Origin: Natronincola ferrireducens
GTDB lineage: Bacteria; Bacillota; Clostridia; Peptostreptococcales; Natronincolaceae
Assembly: GCF_900100845.1 (NCBI RefSeq)
Contig: NZ_FNFP01000003.1
Span: 248,001-312,000, forward strand
Reading direction: 5' to 3'
DNA length: 64,000 nucleotides
Each line of letters opens with the position of its first letter. Position 1 is the first letter of the stretch. The translations under genes were made by a program, and so were the position numbers. Shown in pieces: positions 1 through 9,021 of the stretch. A model generated the notes under the pieces. It was given only the letters and a program-made list of their open reading frames with translations, had not been told where the DNA came from and made no database searches.

Positions 1-387
1 ATACTTTTGAATTATTACAGCAGACCCTCCTATATAAAAATCCATGTTTCACAAGGATACTCTAAATGTTCAATTGCAGTAATAAATGAAGAAGCTATTA
101 TCACTGCCGATGCTGGTATACATAGAGAAGTTACAAAATTTGGAATAGATTCCCTGATGATTGATGAAGGAAATATTCTATTACCGGGTTTGAATTACGG
201 TTTTATAGGTGGGACTTGTGGTTATTTAGATAGCAACTATTTAGCTTTTTTTGGTAAAATTCAAGATTACAAAAACTATGAAAAAATTTCAAAATTTGCA
301 GAAAAATATGGTAAAAGTCTTATTGCTATAAATGAAAAAGCTTTGCAGGATTATGGGACTTTGATTCCTTTAACAGAAATGGATTAA
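1..387 (+). CDS. DUF6873-like (GME-fold) conserved protein, 5' partial
   Basis: The reading frame is open to the left edge, so the true start lies outside the window; a TTG at base 7 is unlikely to be the start. The visible 128 codons contain a Gly-rich segment (GFIGGTCG) near the middle and end in DYGTLIPLTE, features I associate with the DUF6873 family, which has the fold of guanidine-modifying enzymes. Function is unknown. It sits upstream of ytxC in the same direction with an 83-base gap. The family call comes from remembered sequence resemblance, not a search, so it is only moderately secure. Confidence 0.5.
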   Translation: MLLNYYSRPSYIKIHVSQGYSKCSIAVINEEAIITADAGIHREVTKFGIDSLMIDEGNILLPGLNYGFIGGTCGYLDSNYLAFFGKIQDYKNYEKISKFAEKYGKSLIAINEKALQDYGTLIPLTEMD

Positions 388-470
388 ATTCAATGATATG
401 TAATAAACCACATAGAATATGAAAATATTTTAAACATATACTACTAATACAGCGAAAGGAGTGATGCAAA

Positions 471-1382
471 ATGAATCTGCTGTCTATCATTACTGACAAA
501 AATGTAGAAAAGCTTCAACAAAAACTAAACAAACAAATCAATGTCTTTGAAAATGAAGGAATTTTAATAGAAGAAAAAATTATACAGGATGATTCCTTTT
601 ATATTTTGAACTACAGTGTTGAAATTGAAAGTGTGAAGAATTACTCCATAAGTGATTTTATTAATATTTTCAAATATTGTGGGGCAAATGCCCTATTTGA
701 GTATATAAAAGCTTATGAAGAACCTCACTTAATCAATAAAATTATAGATTGCGAGTACTATTATTTTAACATAAAAGAGCGGATGGAGATCCAAAATATT
801 ATTCGAACCAATATAGAAAAAGAAAATAATAAAGCTGTCGAAGTAAATAGCGAAGAAAGCCATAGAAAGTTTACTATTATTCAAAGGTTTATGGATTACT
901 TTAAACTCCATGATGAAATCAATATAAAAGGTTTCATTACCTTTAGATTAAAGGATTACATTTTAGAACTCCAAGATATAGTAGAGAGGGCAGTAGAGGA
1001 TTTTCTAATGGATAAAGAGTATAATGAATTTATTAAATTGCTAAAATACTTTGTAGATATTCAAGAGGCTAAAATTGATTTGATTCATATACTTTTAGAA
1101 GATGAGGGTAAATATAAATTATATGACCAGTATGGAAATTTAGTAAATAATGAGTACTTAAAAGTAATTGCCAGTGAGATGGGAGATAAGGATATTAATT
1201 ATGAAGATTTGCTCATAAGTTCATTAATAACGATTGCGCCCAATAAAGTTTTTATCCACAATATTTCTAAATTAGAAAACCCAGATATGATTAAAACCAT
1301 TTCTCAGGTGTTTGCCAATAAAGTAAAGGTATGCAGAGATTGTGATTGGTGTAGAGTAAAGGCTAATGCTGAAAAAGAGTAA
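471..1382 (+). CDS. ytxC: YtxC-like sporulation protein
   Basis: A 303-residue soluble protein with no signal peptide or membrane segment. It resembles the YtxC family, a putative sporulation protein of Bacillus and Clostridia whose biochemical role is not established. In Bacillus subtilis ytxC also lies just upstream of thrS, and here thrS follows after one intervening gene, which supports the call. It ends with a small cysteine cluster (CRDCDWC), possibly a metal site. The start is set by a strong AAAGGAGTG ribosome site seven bases before ATG. An intrinsic terminator follows immediately. Confidence 0.75.
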   Translation: MNLLSIITDKNVEKLQQKLNKQINVFENEGILIEEKIIQDDSFYILNYSVEIESVKNYSISDFINIFKYCGANALFEYIKAYEEPHLINKIIDCEYYYFNIKERMEIQNIIRTNIEKENNKAVEVNSEESHRKFTIIQRFMDYFKLHDEINIKGFITFRLKDYILELQDIVERAVEDFLMDKEYNEFIKLLKYFVDIQEAKIDLIHILLEDEGKYKLYDQYGNLVNNEYLKVIASEMGDKDINYEDLLISSLITIAPNKVFIHNISKLENPDMIKTISQVFANKVKVCRDCDWCRVKANAEKE

Positions 1383-1416
1383 AGCAGCTTCTGTCAATAT
1401 AGAGCTGTTTTTTCTT
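1381..1416 (+). terminator. Intrinsic terminator after ytxC
   Basis: AAAGCAGCT and AGCTGTTT pair across an 11-13 base loop and run into a T-rich tract. The stem begins at the ytxC stop codon. Confidence 0.55.
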
Positions 1417-1489
1417 CTTGCAATGAAAACAAAAAATGATATAATCATTTATGTAGTTTGTCGAATATACATAAGAAGAAGGTGGAAAA

Positions 1490-2095
1490 ATGAACTTAAT
1501 TATTCTATTAATTCTAGCTACTATAGGAGCAGTCATTGGGTGGATAACAAATCTCCTAGCTGTAAAGCTATTATTCAAACCCTATGAACCTTTTCATTTA
1601 CCCATACTTAACATACAGCTACAGGGACTTATACCTAAGAGAAGAAGTGAAATTGCTGTAAGTATTGGAAAAACAATAGAACAGGATTTATTATCAATAG
1701 AGGAAATTATATCTAAGTTATCAAATAGTCAAAATAAAGAAGAAATTTTTTTGGTGATAAAAAGTAAAATCAATCGAATTATTGGGGAACGCCTTCCGGC
1801 AATCATACCTTCTCCTTTTAAAGGTATGATACAAAGTTATATTGAAGATATTATTGATCAAGAGGGAGAAAAAATTATTACCGAAATTATGGAAGCTATT
1901 ATAGAAAAAGGAACCTCCACCATACAGCTATCAACAATGATAGAAGAAAAAATCAATGAATTTCCTATGGATAAGCTAGAGCAGGTTGTTTTAGATATTG
2001 CTAAAAAAGAATTAAAACACATCGAAATTCTAGGTGGTGTTTTGGGGTTTGTTATTGGACTTTTACAAGGTATTCTTATAATCTTTCTTCAATAA
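1490..2095 (+). CDS. DUF445 family membrane-associated protein
   Basis: A 201-residue protein with an N-terminal hydrophobic segment (residues 2-27) containing GAVIGWITN, then LLFKPY and a PKRR motif, all typical of DUF445 (YheB-like). The central part is helical and charged, and a second hydrophobic segment is at the C-terminus (about 180-200). DUF445 proteins are often 200-400 residues, so this is a short version with one membrane span at each end. Function is unknown. The ribosome site AGAAGGTGG precedes ATG. Confidence 0.7.
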   Translation: MNLIILLILATIGAVIGWITNLLAVKLLFKPYEPFHLPILNIQLQGLIPKRRSEIAVSIGKTIEQDLLSIEEIISKLSNSQNKEEIFLVIKSKINRIIGERLPAIIPSPFKGMIQSYIEDIIDQEGEKIITEIMEAIIEKGTSTIQLSTMIEEKINEFPMDKLEQVVLDIAKKELKHIEILGGVLGFVIGLLQGILIIFLQ

Positions 2096-2149
2096 TTATA
2101 AATTTCTTGAATAATTTTCTATCTATTACAAAAAATAATCTATATTCTC

Positions 2150-2178
2150 TTGACAAAAAGTTTTTTGATAAATATAAT
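2150..2178 (+). promoter_or_regulatory. Promoter of the thrS T-box transcript
   Basis: TTGACA at 2150-2155 and TATAAT at 2173-2178 are perfect consensus hexamers separated by 17 bases. Transcription should begin near 2185, just ahead of the T-box leader. Confidence 0.8.
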
Positions 2179-2198
2179 TATTAAAAAAATACTATTTT

Positions 2199-2437
2199 AG
2201 CGATGAAGAGGAAGAGTAGGTTAACCCCAATACTAAGAGAGAAAACACCTAAGGCTGAAAGTGTTTTTGTATATGATTAACTGAAAACTATCCTTGAGCT
2301 GTTTCTGATTAGCCAGTGTGAAAGGAAAACCGGTGACAACGTTATAGTCAATGAAGGTGGATTTGTATCAATTTAGGTGGAACCGCGGGAAAATAAGTCT
2401 CTCGTCCTATTGTTTTAGTAGGATGAGGGATTTTTTA
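2199..2437 (+). promoter_or_regulatory. T-box leader, threonine specifier ACT, upstream of thrS
   Basis: This is a tRNA-sensing transcription attenuator. Visible parts: the AAGAGGAAGAGTAG strand of Stem I near 2206, the AGAGAGAAAA bulge near 2237, the specifier ACT (Thr) at 2287-2289 followed by the usual CCTTGAG, the T-box AGGTGGAACCGCGG at 2375-2388, and a terminator whose arms CTCGTCCTAT and GTAGGATGAG end in a T run at 2431. Uncharged tRNA-Thr should stabilise the antiterminator and switch on thrS. Confidence 0.9.
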
Positions 2438-2464
2438 TTTATATTACAAAGAGGAGGAAGAAAA

Positions 2465-4378
2465 ATGGCAAAGGTAAAAGTAACATTAAAGGATGGTACT
2501 GTTAAAGAAGTAGATAAAGGAACATCTATTCATGATATTGCTAAGGATATTAGTGAAGGGTTAGCTAGGGTGGCAATAGGAGCTGAAGTAAATGATGAGG
2601 CGGTGGATTTAACCTATAAAGTAGAGGAAAATTGCAATTTAAATATTTTAAGATTTGAAGATGAAGACGGTAAGGGTTTCTTAAGACATACTAGTGCCCA
2701 TATTATGGCTCAAGCGGTAAAAAGATTATATCCTAATACAAAATTAGCTATAGGTCCTGCTATAGACAACGGATTTTATTATGACTTTGATTCAGAGCAT
2801 AAATTTACTCCAGAGGATTTAGAAAAAATTGAAGCCGAGATGAAAAAAATCGTTAAAGAAAAGTTATCTTTAGAACGTTTTGAACTTTCCAGAGAAGAAG
2901 CTCTTCAATTGATGAAGGAACAAGGGGAAGATTATAAAGTAGAATTAATTGAAGATTTACCAGCGGATGAAACTATTTCCTTTTATAGACAAGGGGAATT
3001 TGTGGACCTTTGTGCCGGCCCCCATGTTATATCCACCGATAAGGTAAAGGCTTTTAAACTATTGAGTATAGCAGGGGCCTATTGGCGGGGAGACGAGAAA
3101 AACAAGATGCTTCAAAGAATTTACGGAACCTCCTTTGAAAAGAAAAAGGATTTAGAAGATTATCTGCATAGATTAGAGGAAGCTAAAAAAAGGGATCATA
3201 GAAAAATTGGAAAAGAATTAGATTTATTTAGTCTTCAGGATGAAGGACCAGGGTTCCCCTTCTTCCATCCAAAGGGTATGGTATTGAGAAATCAATTGGA
3301 GGATTTTTGGAGAAGAGAGCATGTAAAGAGAAATTATGAAGAAATCAAAACTCCTATTATTCTAAATGAAGCTTTATGGCATCAATCCGGGCACTGGGAT
3401 CACTATAAAGAAAATATGTATTTTACCAATATAGATGAACAGGATTATGCAGTAAAGCCCATGAACTGTCCAGGTTCTATTTTGATGTATAAGAGAAAAA
3501 TGCATAGCTATAGGGATCTTCCTATAAGAATGGGAGAGCTTGGATTAGTACATCGCCATGAATTATCTGGAGCCCTCCATGGATTAATGAGGGTAAGATG
3601 CTTTACTCAGGACGATGCCCATATCTTTATGCTACCCGAACAAATTAAAGACGAAATTATAGGGGTTATTGATTTTGTAGATTATTTCTATAACATTTTT
3701 GGATTTAAGTATCATATAGAATTGTCTACTAGACCAGAAAACTCTATGGGAACCGATGAAGAATGGGAATTAGCTATTAGTTCCTTAAAGAAAGCTTTAG
3801 ATGAAAAAGGATTAACTTATAAAATTAATGAAGGAGATGGTGCCTTCTACGGTCCTAAAATAGATTTTCATTTAGAAGATTGTATAGGAAGAACATGGCA
3901 ATGTGGTACTATTCAATTAGATTTTCAAATGCCCCAAAGATTTGATATCCATTATGTAGGAACAGATGGTGAAAAACATCGACCTATTATGATTCATAGG
4001 GTTATCTTTGGTAGTATTGAAAGGTTTATCGGTATTCTCATTGAGCATTATGCTGGTAAATTCCCAACATGGTTAGCTCCAGTTCAGGTAAAAATCCTAC
4101 CTATTACCGATAGTCATCGTGAATATGCTCTAAATCTTAGGGATAAAATGGCTGAGGAGGGTATTAGAGTAGAAGTAGATAATAGAAATGAAAAAATCGG
4201 CTTTAAAATCCGAGAAGCCCAGCTTTCTAGAGTGCCTTATATGCTAGTTATAGGGGATAAGGAAGTAGAAACAGAATCTGTAGCAGTAAGATCTAGAGAT
4301 AAGGGTGAGCTTGGGGTAGTAAAATCCAATGACTTTATTCAAGATATTTTAAAAGAAATAGTAAGTAAATCCATATAA
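2465..4378 (+). CDS. thrS: Threonyl-tRNA synthetase
   Basis: Charges tRNA-Thr with threonine in the cytoplasm. The 637 residues match the family length. In order: an N-terminal TGS domain (1-62), an editing domain with HTSAH at 75-79, a class II catalytic core containing NCPGS, the HELSGALHGLMRVR motif 2 region, the motif 3 arginine segment near FGSIERFIG, and a C-terminal anticodon-binding domain. ATG at 2465 is chosen because GAGGAGG precedes it; the frame is open upstream, but that part lies inside the T-box terminator. Expression is controlled by the preceding T-box. Confidence 0.97.
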   Translation: MAKVKVTLKDGTVKEVDKGTSIHDIAKDISEGLARVAIGAEVNDEAVDLTYKVEENCNLNILRFEDEDGKGFLRHTSAHIMAQAVKRLYPNTKLAIGPAIDNGFYYDFDSEHKFTPEDLEKIEAEMKKIVKEKLSLERFELSREEALQLMKEQGEDYKVELIEDLPADETISFYRQGEFVDLCAGPHVISTDKVKAFKLLSIAGAYWRGDEKNKMLQRIYGTSFEKKKDLEDYLHRLEEAKKRDHRKIGKELDLFSLQDEGPGFPFFHPKGMVLRNQLEDFWRREHVKRNYEEIKTPIILNEALWHQSGHWDHYKENMYFTNIDEQDYAVKPMNCPGSILMYKRKMHSYRDLPIRMGELGLVHRHELSGALHGLMRVRCFTQDDAHIFMLPEQIKDEIIGVIDFVDYFYNIFGFKYHIELSTRPENSMGTDEEWELAISSLKKALDEKGLTYKINEGDGAFYGPKIDFHLEDCIGRTWQCGTIQLDFQMPQRFDIHYVGTDGEKHRPIMIHRVIFGSIERFIGILIEHYAGKFPTWLAPVQVKILPITDSHREYALNLRDKMAEEGIRVEVDNRNEKIGFKIREAQLSRVPYMLVIGDKEVETESVAVRSRDKGELGVVKSNDFIQDILKEIVSKSI

Positions 4379-4390
4379 GATATAAAATAA

Positions 4391-4421
4391 AGAAATGGGG
4401 AGATAAGTTCTCCCCATTTCT
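4391..4421. terminator. Bidirectional terminator between thrS and the ftsH-like gene
   Basis: Perfect 13-base arms AGAAATGGGGAGA and TCTCCCCATTTCT with a 5-base loop, lying between two convergent stop codons. T tracts are short on both sides. Confidence 0.75.
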
Positions 4422-4435
4422 ATTGTAGTCTGTTT

Positions 4436-6007
4436 TTATACTGCTTCCAATGTCTCATCTTTTCTTTTAAAGTCTCCTAAGAGGGCAGTTAATTCATCAC
4501 CATTCAATGTTTCACGCTCCATCAATGTTGAAGCTATTTTTTCTAATTCCTCCTGATAGACCTTTAATTGCTGCTTTGTATGATCATAGCACTCGTCAAT
4601 AATTTTATTCATTTCTTTATTAATTTGTTTGCCCAAAACCTGCATCATGGTGGGGTTATTAGACATATAGCCTAAGTCACTCATACCATACTCACATACC
4701 ATTTGCATAGCTATCTCTGTTACCTTTTTTAGGTCATCCTTTGCACCGGTGGAAAGGTGACCAAAAATCAATTCTTCAGCAGCTCTGCCTCCTAACATAA
4801 CCATAATTTTATTGCAGAGCTCTTCCTTCGTCATAATGTATCGGTCATCCTGAGGCATATGAAGAACATAGCCTAAAGCCTGTCCTCTAGGGATAATTGA
4901 TACCTTTTGTACCACATCGGTATTTAAAATCTTGCCAATTAAGGCATGGCCAGCCTCGTGATAAGATACAATTTGCTTTTCTTTTAAAAGGACTGTAGGG
5001 TTTTTAACCTGTAATCCTGCAATAACCCTTTCTATAGCCTGCTCAAAATGCTTTATGGAAATAATAGTTTGGTTTTCCCTAACAGCAATGATGGCTGCCT
5101 CATTGGCAATATTGGATAGATGGGCACCACTCATACCATGGGTTTTTTTAGCTAAATCATCAATCTTTACATCTGAAGCCAAGGGTTTATTTTTTGTATG
5201 AACCTTCAATATCTCTTCTCGTGCTCTAACATTGGGGTTACCAATATACATATGGCGATCAAAACGCCCTGGGCGAAGTAGGGCTTCATCCAGCAAATCC
5301 ATTCGATTAGTAGCTCCAATAACAACAACAGTTTGATCAGTATTGAAGCCGTCTAATTCTACCAATAGCTGGTTAAGGGTTTGATCCTTTTCATTGTTAC
5401 TATCCATATGTCTTTTAGCACCGATAGCATCAATTTCATCAATAAAGATAACACTGGGGGCTTCTTTTTTTGCCTTTTCAAATAAGGTACGAACTCTTTT
5501 TGCTCCAACACCTACATATTTTTCTACAAACTCTGAGCCACTGGCAGTAAAAAAAGATGATTTTGTTTCTCCTGCAACAGCTGAGGCTAGTAAAGTTTTA
5601 CCAGTGCCAGGGGGTCCATGAAATAAAATTCCTTTAGGAATTTTTGCACCCATTTTTTTGTATTTCTCTGATTGATTAATGAAGTCAATAACTTCGATTA
5701 ACTCTTCCTTTACTTCATCCAAGCCTGCTACATCCTCAAAAGTTACTTTAGGCTTTGTAAAAAACTCATTATCTTTTTGGTCACTTTCTTTTTTGTCATT
5801 GTTTATAGTTGCATGAGCATATTGAAAGGGTTTATCTAATTTAATATAATAGACAAACAAGAAACCTGTAATTCCAATAAGCATTAAACGATTTTTACTG
5901 CTAAAACCATGATTTATTTCATCTCCTGAAAACAATGAAAAACTTGAGATAATAGTTAAACCAAGAAAAATCAAGAAAAATGTAAGTATTATTTTTTTCT
6001 TCTTCAC
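4436..6007 (-). CDS. FtsH-family membrane AAA metalloprotease with minimal extracytoplasmic domain
   Basis: An ATP-dependent zinc protease that should extract and degrade membrane or misfolded proteins. Two N-terminal membrane spans (about 5-26 and 41-56) are joined by only about 15 residues. The AAA domain follows: Walker A GPPGTGKT at 131-138, pore loop YVG near 164-166, Walker B VIFIDEIDA near 186-194, and the second region of homology ending RPGRFDR. The protease domain has the zinc motif HEAGH at 350-354. At 523 residues it is roughly 80-120 shorter than housekeeping FtsH, mostly because the folded loop between the spans is missing. It is probably a second FtsH paralogue, so I give no symbol. 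Confidence 0.92.
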   Translation of the reverse strand: MKKKKIILTFFLIFLGLTIISSFSLFSGDEINHGFSSKNRLMLIGITGFLFVYYIKLDKPFQYAHATINNDKKESDQKDNEFFTKPKVTFEDVAGLDEVKEELIEVIDFINQSEKYKKMGAKIPKGILFHGPPGTGKTLLASAVAGETKSSFFTASGSEFVEKYVGVGAKRVRTLFEKAKKEAPSVIFIDEIDAIGAKRHMDSNNEKDQTLNQLLVELDGFNTDQTVVVIGATNRMDLLDEALLRPGRFDRHMYIGNPNVRAREEILKVHTKNKPLASDVKIDDLAKKTHGMSGAHLSNIANEAAIIAVRENQTIISIKHFEQAIERVIAGLQVKNPTVLLKEKQIVSYHEAGHALIGKILNTDVVQKVSIIPRGQALGYVLHMPQDDRYIMTKEELCNKIMVMLGGRAAEELIFGHLSTGAKDDLKKVTEIAMQMVCEYGMSDLGYMSNNPTMMQVLGKQINKEMNKIIDECYDHTKQQLKVYQEELEKIASTLMERETLNGDELTALLGDFKRKDETLEAV

Positions 6008-6163
6008 TGAATCACCACCTTATACTGTCTTTAAATTTAGCATACCCAAAACCATCATTAAAAATGATAGAGATGTAGCATAAAAATCAAGGAAAATAAT
6101 TGTATTTTTTCAATGAATCGACATATAGTAAAAATAAAAAATAAAAATAGACAATAAAAAAAC

Positions 6164-6192
6164 TTGACAGATTATTAAATGATTGATATTAT
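6164..6192 (+). promoter_or_regulatory. Promoter of the infC-rpmI-rplT operon
   Basis: TTGACA at 6164-6169 and TATTAT at 6187-6192 with 17 bases between them, directly upstream of the structured leader. Confidence 0.7.
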
Positions 6193-6204
6193 GATATAGA
6201 AAAC

Positions 6205-6335
6205 AAAGCAGAAGGTACCGCTTCTCACCTTACAACAGAGGTTGTTAAGGTTAATAACTAACGGAATCCAAATAAACTAGAGATTGTTATGTTATTGTAA
6301 TAGAAGCGGATAGTAAAATACTATTCGTTTTTTTG
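6205..6335 (+). promoter_or_regulatory. infC/L20-type autoregulatory leader with terminator
   Basis: The leader of an IF3-L35-L20 operon is expected to bind L20 and terminate early when L20 is in excess. It carries GGTACCGCTTCT, complementary arms (CACCTTACAAC with GTTGTTAAGG), and a terminator CGGATAGTA/TACTATTCG at 6307-6327 followed by seven T. The operon context is clear; the exact Rfam class was not tested. Confidence 0.65.
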
Positions 6336-6364
6336 TTGTAAATTATTATGGGAGGTGTCAAGTT

Positions 6365-6883
6365 ATTAGAGATATTAATGAACTTCAGATCAATGAAGAA
6401 ATTAGGGATAAGGAAGTTAGACTAATTGATTCCAATAGTGAACAATTAGGTATTATGACGGCTAAGGATGCACAAAAGCTAGCTAACAGTAAGAACTTAG
6501 ATTTAGTTAAAATTGCACCACAGGCTAAGCCCCCGGTTTGTAGAATTATGGACTATGGAAAGTACAAATACGAGCTGGCCAAAAAGGAAAAAGAAGCCAA
6601 AAAGAATCAAAAGGTTATTACGATTAAAGAAATTAGACTTAGTCCCAATATTGAAAAGCATGATATTGAGGTAAAGGCAAATCAAGCTATTAAGTTCTTA
6701 AAAAATGGCGATAAAGTGAAGGTAACTTTACGTTTTAGAGGAAGAGAACTTAGTAATATAAGTATAGGTAAGAAAGTAATTGATGAGTTTAAAAATTTGC
6801 TAAGTGAAATTAGTCAAGTTGAAAAAGAAGCAAAACTAGAAGGGAAACAAATGATTATGGTTTTGACTCCCAAGAATTTATAG
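6365..6883 (+). CDS. infC: Translation initiation factor IF-3, rare ATT start codon
   Basis: IF-3 binds the 30S subunit and checks initiator tRNA pairing. From the first in-frame ATG (6455) the protein would lack the N-terminal domain start, but the frame upstream encodes INEEIRDKEVRLID, the usual IF-3 beginning. The only suitable start is ATT at 6365, eight bases after GGGAGGTG, giving 172 residues, the normal length. The family motif PPVCRIMDYGKYK follows near residue 62. Non-AUG infC starts are known from E. coli and Bacillus, where IF-3 discriminates against them and so represses its own synthesis. Confidence 0.92.
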   Translation: MRDINELQINEEIRDKEVRLIDSNSEQLGIMTAKDAQKLANSKNLDLVKIAPQAKPPVCRIMDYGKYKYELAKKEKEAKKNQKVITIKEIRLSPNIEKHDIEVKANQAIKFLKNGDKVKVTLRFRGRELSNISIGKKVIDEFKNLLSEISQVEKEAKLEGKQMIMVLTPKNL

Positions 6884-6903
6884 ATTAGAAGGAGGAAACA
6901 ACA

Positions 6904-7095
6904 ATGCCAAAAATGAAAAGTCATAGAGGTGCTTCAAAAAGATTTAAAAAGACAAAAACAGGTAAAATTAAGCGAATGAAGGCTTTCAAAAGCCATATCT
7001 TAACTAAAAAATCTGCTAAGAGAAAAAGAAACCTACGTAAAGCTACACTGGTATTTAAAGGTGAAGCCAAGACATTAGCACAAATTTTAGCATAG
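6904..7095 (+). CDS. rpmI: Ribosomal protein L35
   Basis: A 63-residue, very basic protein starting [14 protein letters not shown], the hallmark of bL35, with [10 protein letters not shown] near residue 38. It is a component of the 50S subunit. It is second in the operon with infC (20 bases downstream) and rplT, and has the ribosome site AGAAGGAGG. Confidence 0.96.
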   Translation: MPKMKSHRGASKRFKKTKTGKIKRMKAFKSHILTKKSAKRKRNLRKATLVFKGEAKTLAQILA

Positions 7096-7123
7096 TAGAT
7101 ATCGTAAAGGGAGGTAGTAAATA

Positions 7124-7483
7124 ATGGCTAGAGTAAAAAAGGCGGTTAATGCCAAAAAGAAACATAAAAAAATATTGAAGCTTGCAAAAGGTTTTAGAGG
7201 AGCAAGAAGTAAATTATTTAGACCAGCAAATCAGTTTGTAATGAAGGCTTTAAAGCATGCTTATGTTGGTAGAAAGCTAAGAAAAAGAGATTTTAGAAAG
7301 CTATGGATTACAAGAATAAATGCTGCTGCTAGAGCAAATGGATTATCTTACTCAAGATTTATGAATGGATTAAAAACAGCGGGCATTCAAATGAACAGAA
7401 AAGTATTAGCTGAAATGGCGATTTATGATAAAGAAGGTTTTGCTCAATTAGTAAATGTAGCTAAAGAAAAATTAAATGCTTAA
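7124..7483 (+). CDS. rplT: Ribosomal protein L20
   Basis: A 119-residue basic protein, the normal bL20 length, with [15 protein letters not shown] at the N-terminus, [16 protein letters not shown] in the middle and a C-terminal globular part. It assembles early into 50S and is the likely repressor acting on the operon leader at 6205-6335. It is last in the operon and followed by a terminator. Confidence 0.97.
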   Translation: MARVKKAVNAKKKHKKILKLAKGFRGARSKLFRPANQFVMKALKHAYVGRKLRKRDFRKLWITRINAAARANGLSYSRFMNGLKTAGIQMNRKVLAEMAIYDKEGFAQLVNVAKEKLNA

Positions 7484-7489
7484 GAACTT

Positions 7490-7515
7490 AAGAGTCCTTG
7501 TATGAGGACTCTTTA
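7490..7515 (+). terminator. Terminator after rplT
   Basis: AAGAGTCC and GGACTCTT pair around an 8-base loop, followed by TTAAATGATTTT. Confidence 0.65.
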
Positions 7516-7659
7516 AATGATTTTATACAAGTATATTTTTTGATTGCTATATTTATAATAGCTAAGTAGAAATAAAGTTTAACTGGAATTATTAGGATAA
7601 AACGACTATAATATAGACAAATATACATAATTCTTGTAAATATTAGGCGGTGTTATACA

Positions 7660-9009
7660 ATGAAGAGCAAAATAGGCAGTATTCACCTAGATCCGACCCA
7701 GATTTTAGTGATGGGATTTGCATCGGTAATTATGATAGGAGCTATACTATTGAATACACCCATTGCTTCTGAAGTGGGAGAACGGGTGGGGTTTATCAAT
7801 GCTTTATTTACTGCCACATCTGCTGTATGTGTTACGGGGTTAGCAGTAGTAGATACAGGAACCTATTGGAGTACCTTTGGAAAAACTGTCATTTTAATAT
7901 TGATACAAATTGGTGGTCTAGGTTTCATGACAATGGCTACAATGGTTTTTGTTCTTCTAGGCAAAAAGATTTCTCTAAGGGAGAGGTTGATTATCCAGGA
8001 AGCCCTTAATCAATACTCTTTGGCAGGTATTGTTAGATTTACGAAATACATTATTATGGGTACTTTTATTATAGAAGGTATTGGTGCTTTATTTTTATCC
8101 TTTCGTTTTGTTCCGGAATATGGATGGATTCAAGGGATAGCCTATTCAATATTTCATGCTATTTCTGCCTTCTGCAACGCAGGATTTGACTTGATTGGAG
8201 AAGGACGAGGGCTTACACCCTATGTGACAGATCCTATTGTGAACTTTAGTATAGGGTCATTGGTTATTATTGGAGGAATAGGCTTTTCTGTTTTAGTAGA
8301 TTTAACGAATCAAAAAAGTTTAAAACGATTGTCACTGCATACGAAAATGGTGTTATTTGTAACTGTATTGTTACTGGCATTAGGGTTTGGACTATTTTTA
8401 TTGTTAGAGTGGAACAATCCTGAAACCCTAGGGAATCTAAACTTTGGAGGAAAATTGCTGGCAGGATTTTTTCAATCTATGACCACCAGAACAGCTGGCT
8501 TCAATACAATAGTATTAGATGAAATGACCAATGCATCCAAAATGCTTACAATTATACTGATGTATATAGGAGGTTCTCCTGCATCCACAGCAGGGGGTAT
8601 TAAAACTGCAACCTTAGGGGTGATTCTATTCTCGGTTGTCTCTGTCATAAGGGGTAAAGAAGACACAGAAGTATTTAATAGAAGGATTTCTAGAGATATT
8701 GTTAATCGGTCTATTACGGTGGCGGTCATAGGATTAACCTTGATTACCGTTATTACTATGATCTTGATGATAACAGAAGCAGGATTTACTTTTGAAGAAA
8801 TATTGTTTGAAACTACTTCTGCCTTTGGAACGGTAGGCTTATCTCTAGGTATTACGTCACAATTAAGTAATATGGGACGATTAGTTATTATATTTATGAT
8901 GTTTGCCGGGAGAGTAGGTCCCTTAACCATTGCCTATGCATTGGCAAGACAACAAAGAAAAAATAGAGGAATAATAAAATACCCAGAAGGGAAAATATTG
9001 GTAGGTTAG
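7660..9009 (+). CDS. ktrB: TrkH/KtrB family potassium transporter membrane subunit
   Basis: Translocates K+ (often with Na+) across the cytoplasmic membrane. The 449 residues form about eight to ten membrane spans with four pore-loop repeats, each carrying the filter glycine: SAVCVTGLA, AFCNAGFD, TRTAGFNT and SAFGTVGLS. The short N-terminus and overall length fit KtrB rather than the longer proteobacterial TrkH. The regulatory partner ktrA starts 12 bases after its stop, so the two are co-translated. Confidence 0.93.
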   Translation: MKSKIGSIHLDPTQILVMGFASVIMIGAILLNTPIASEVGERVGFINALFTATSAVCVTGLAVVDTGTYWSTFGKTVILILIQIGGLGFMTMATMVFVLLGKKISLRERLIIQEALNQYSLAGIVRFTKYIIMGTFIIEGIGALFLSFRFVPEYGWIQGIAYSIFHAISAFCNAGFDLIGEGRGLTPYVTDPIVNFSIGSLVIIGGIGFSVLVDLTNQKSLKRLSLHTKMVLFVTVLLLALGFGLFLLLEWNNPETLGNLNFGGKLLAGFFQSMTTRTAGFNTIVLDEMTNASKMLTIILMYIGGSPASTAGGIKTATLGVILFSVVSVIRGKEDTEVFNRRISRDIVNRSITVAVIGLTLITVITMILMITEAGFTFEEILFETTSAFGTVGLSLGITSQLSNMGRLVIIFMMFAGRVGPLTIAYALARQQRKNRGIIKYPEGKILVG

Positions 9010-9021
9010 GAAGGTGGAAAA

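Noticed and set aside
2351-2464. N-terminal extension of thrS
   Set aside because: The extra 38 codons are the T-box antiterminator/terminator region; the proper ribosome site precedes ATG 2465.
8472-8930. Reverse-strand open frame inside ktrB
   Set aside because: It is a shadow of the coding sequence with no ribosome site, as are other antisense frames within strong genes such as pheS and nifJ.
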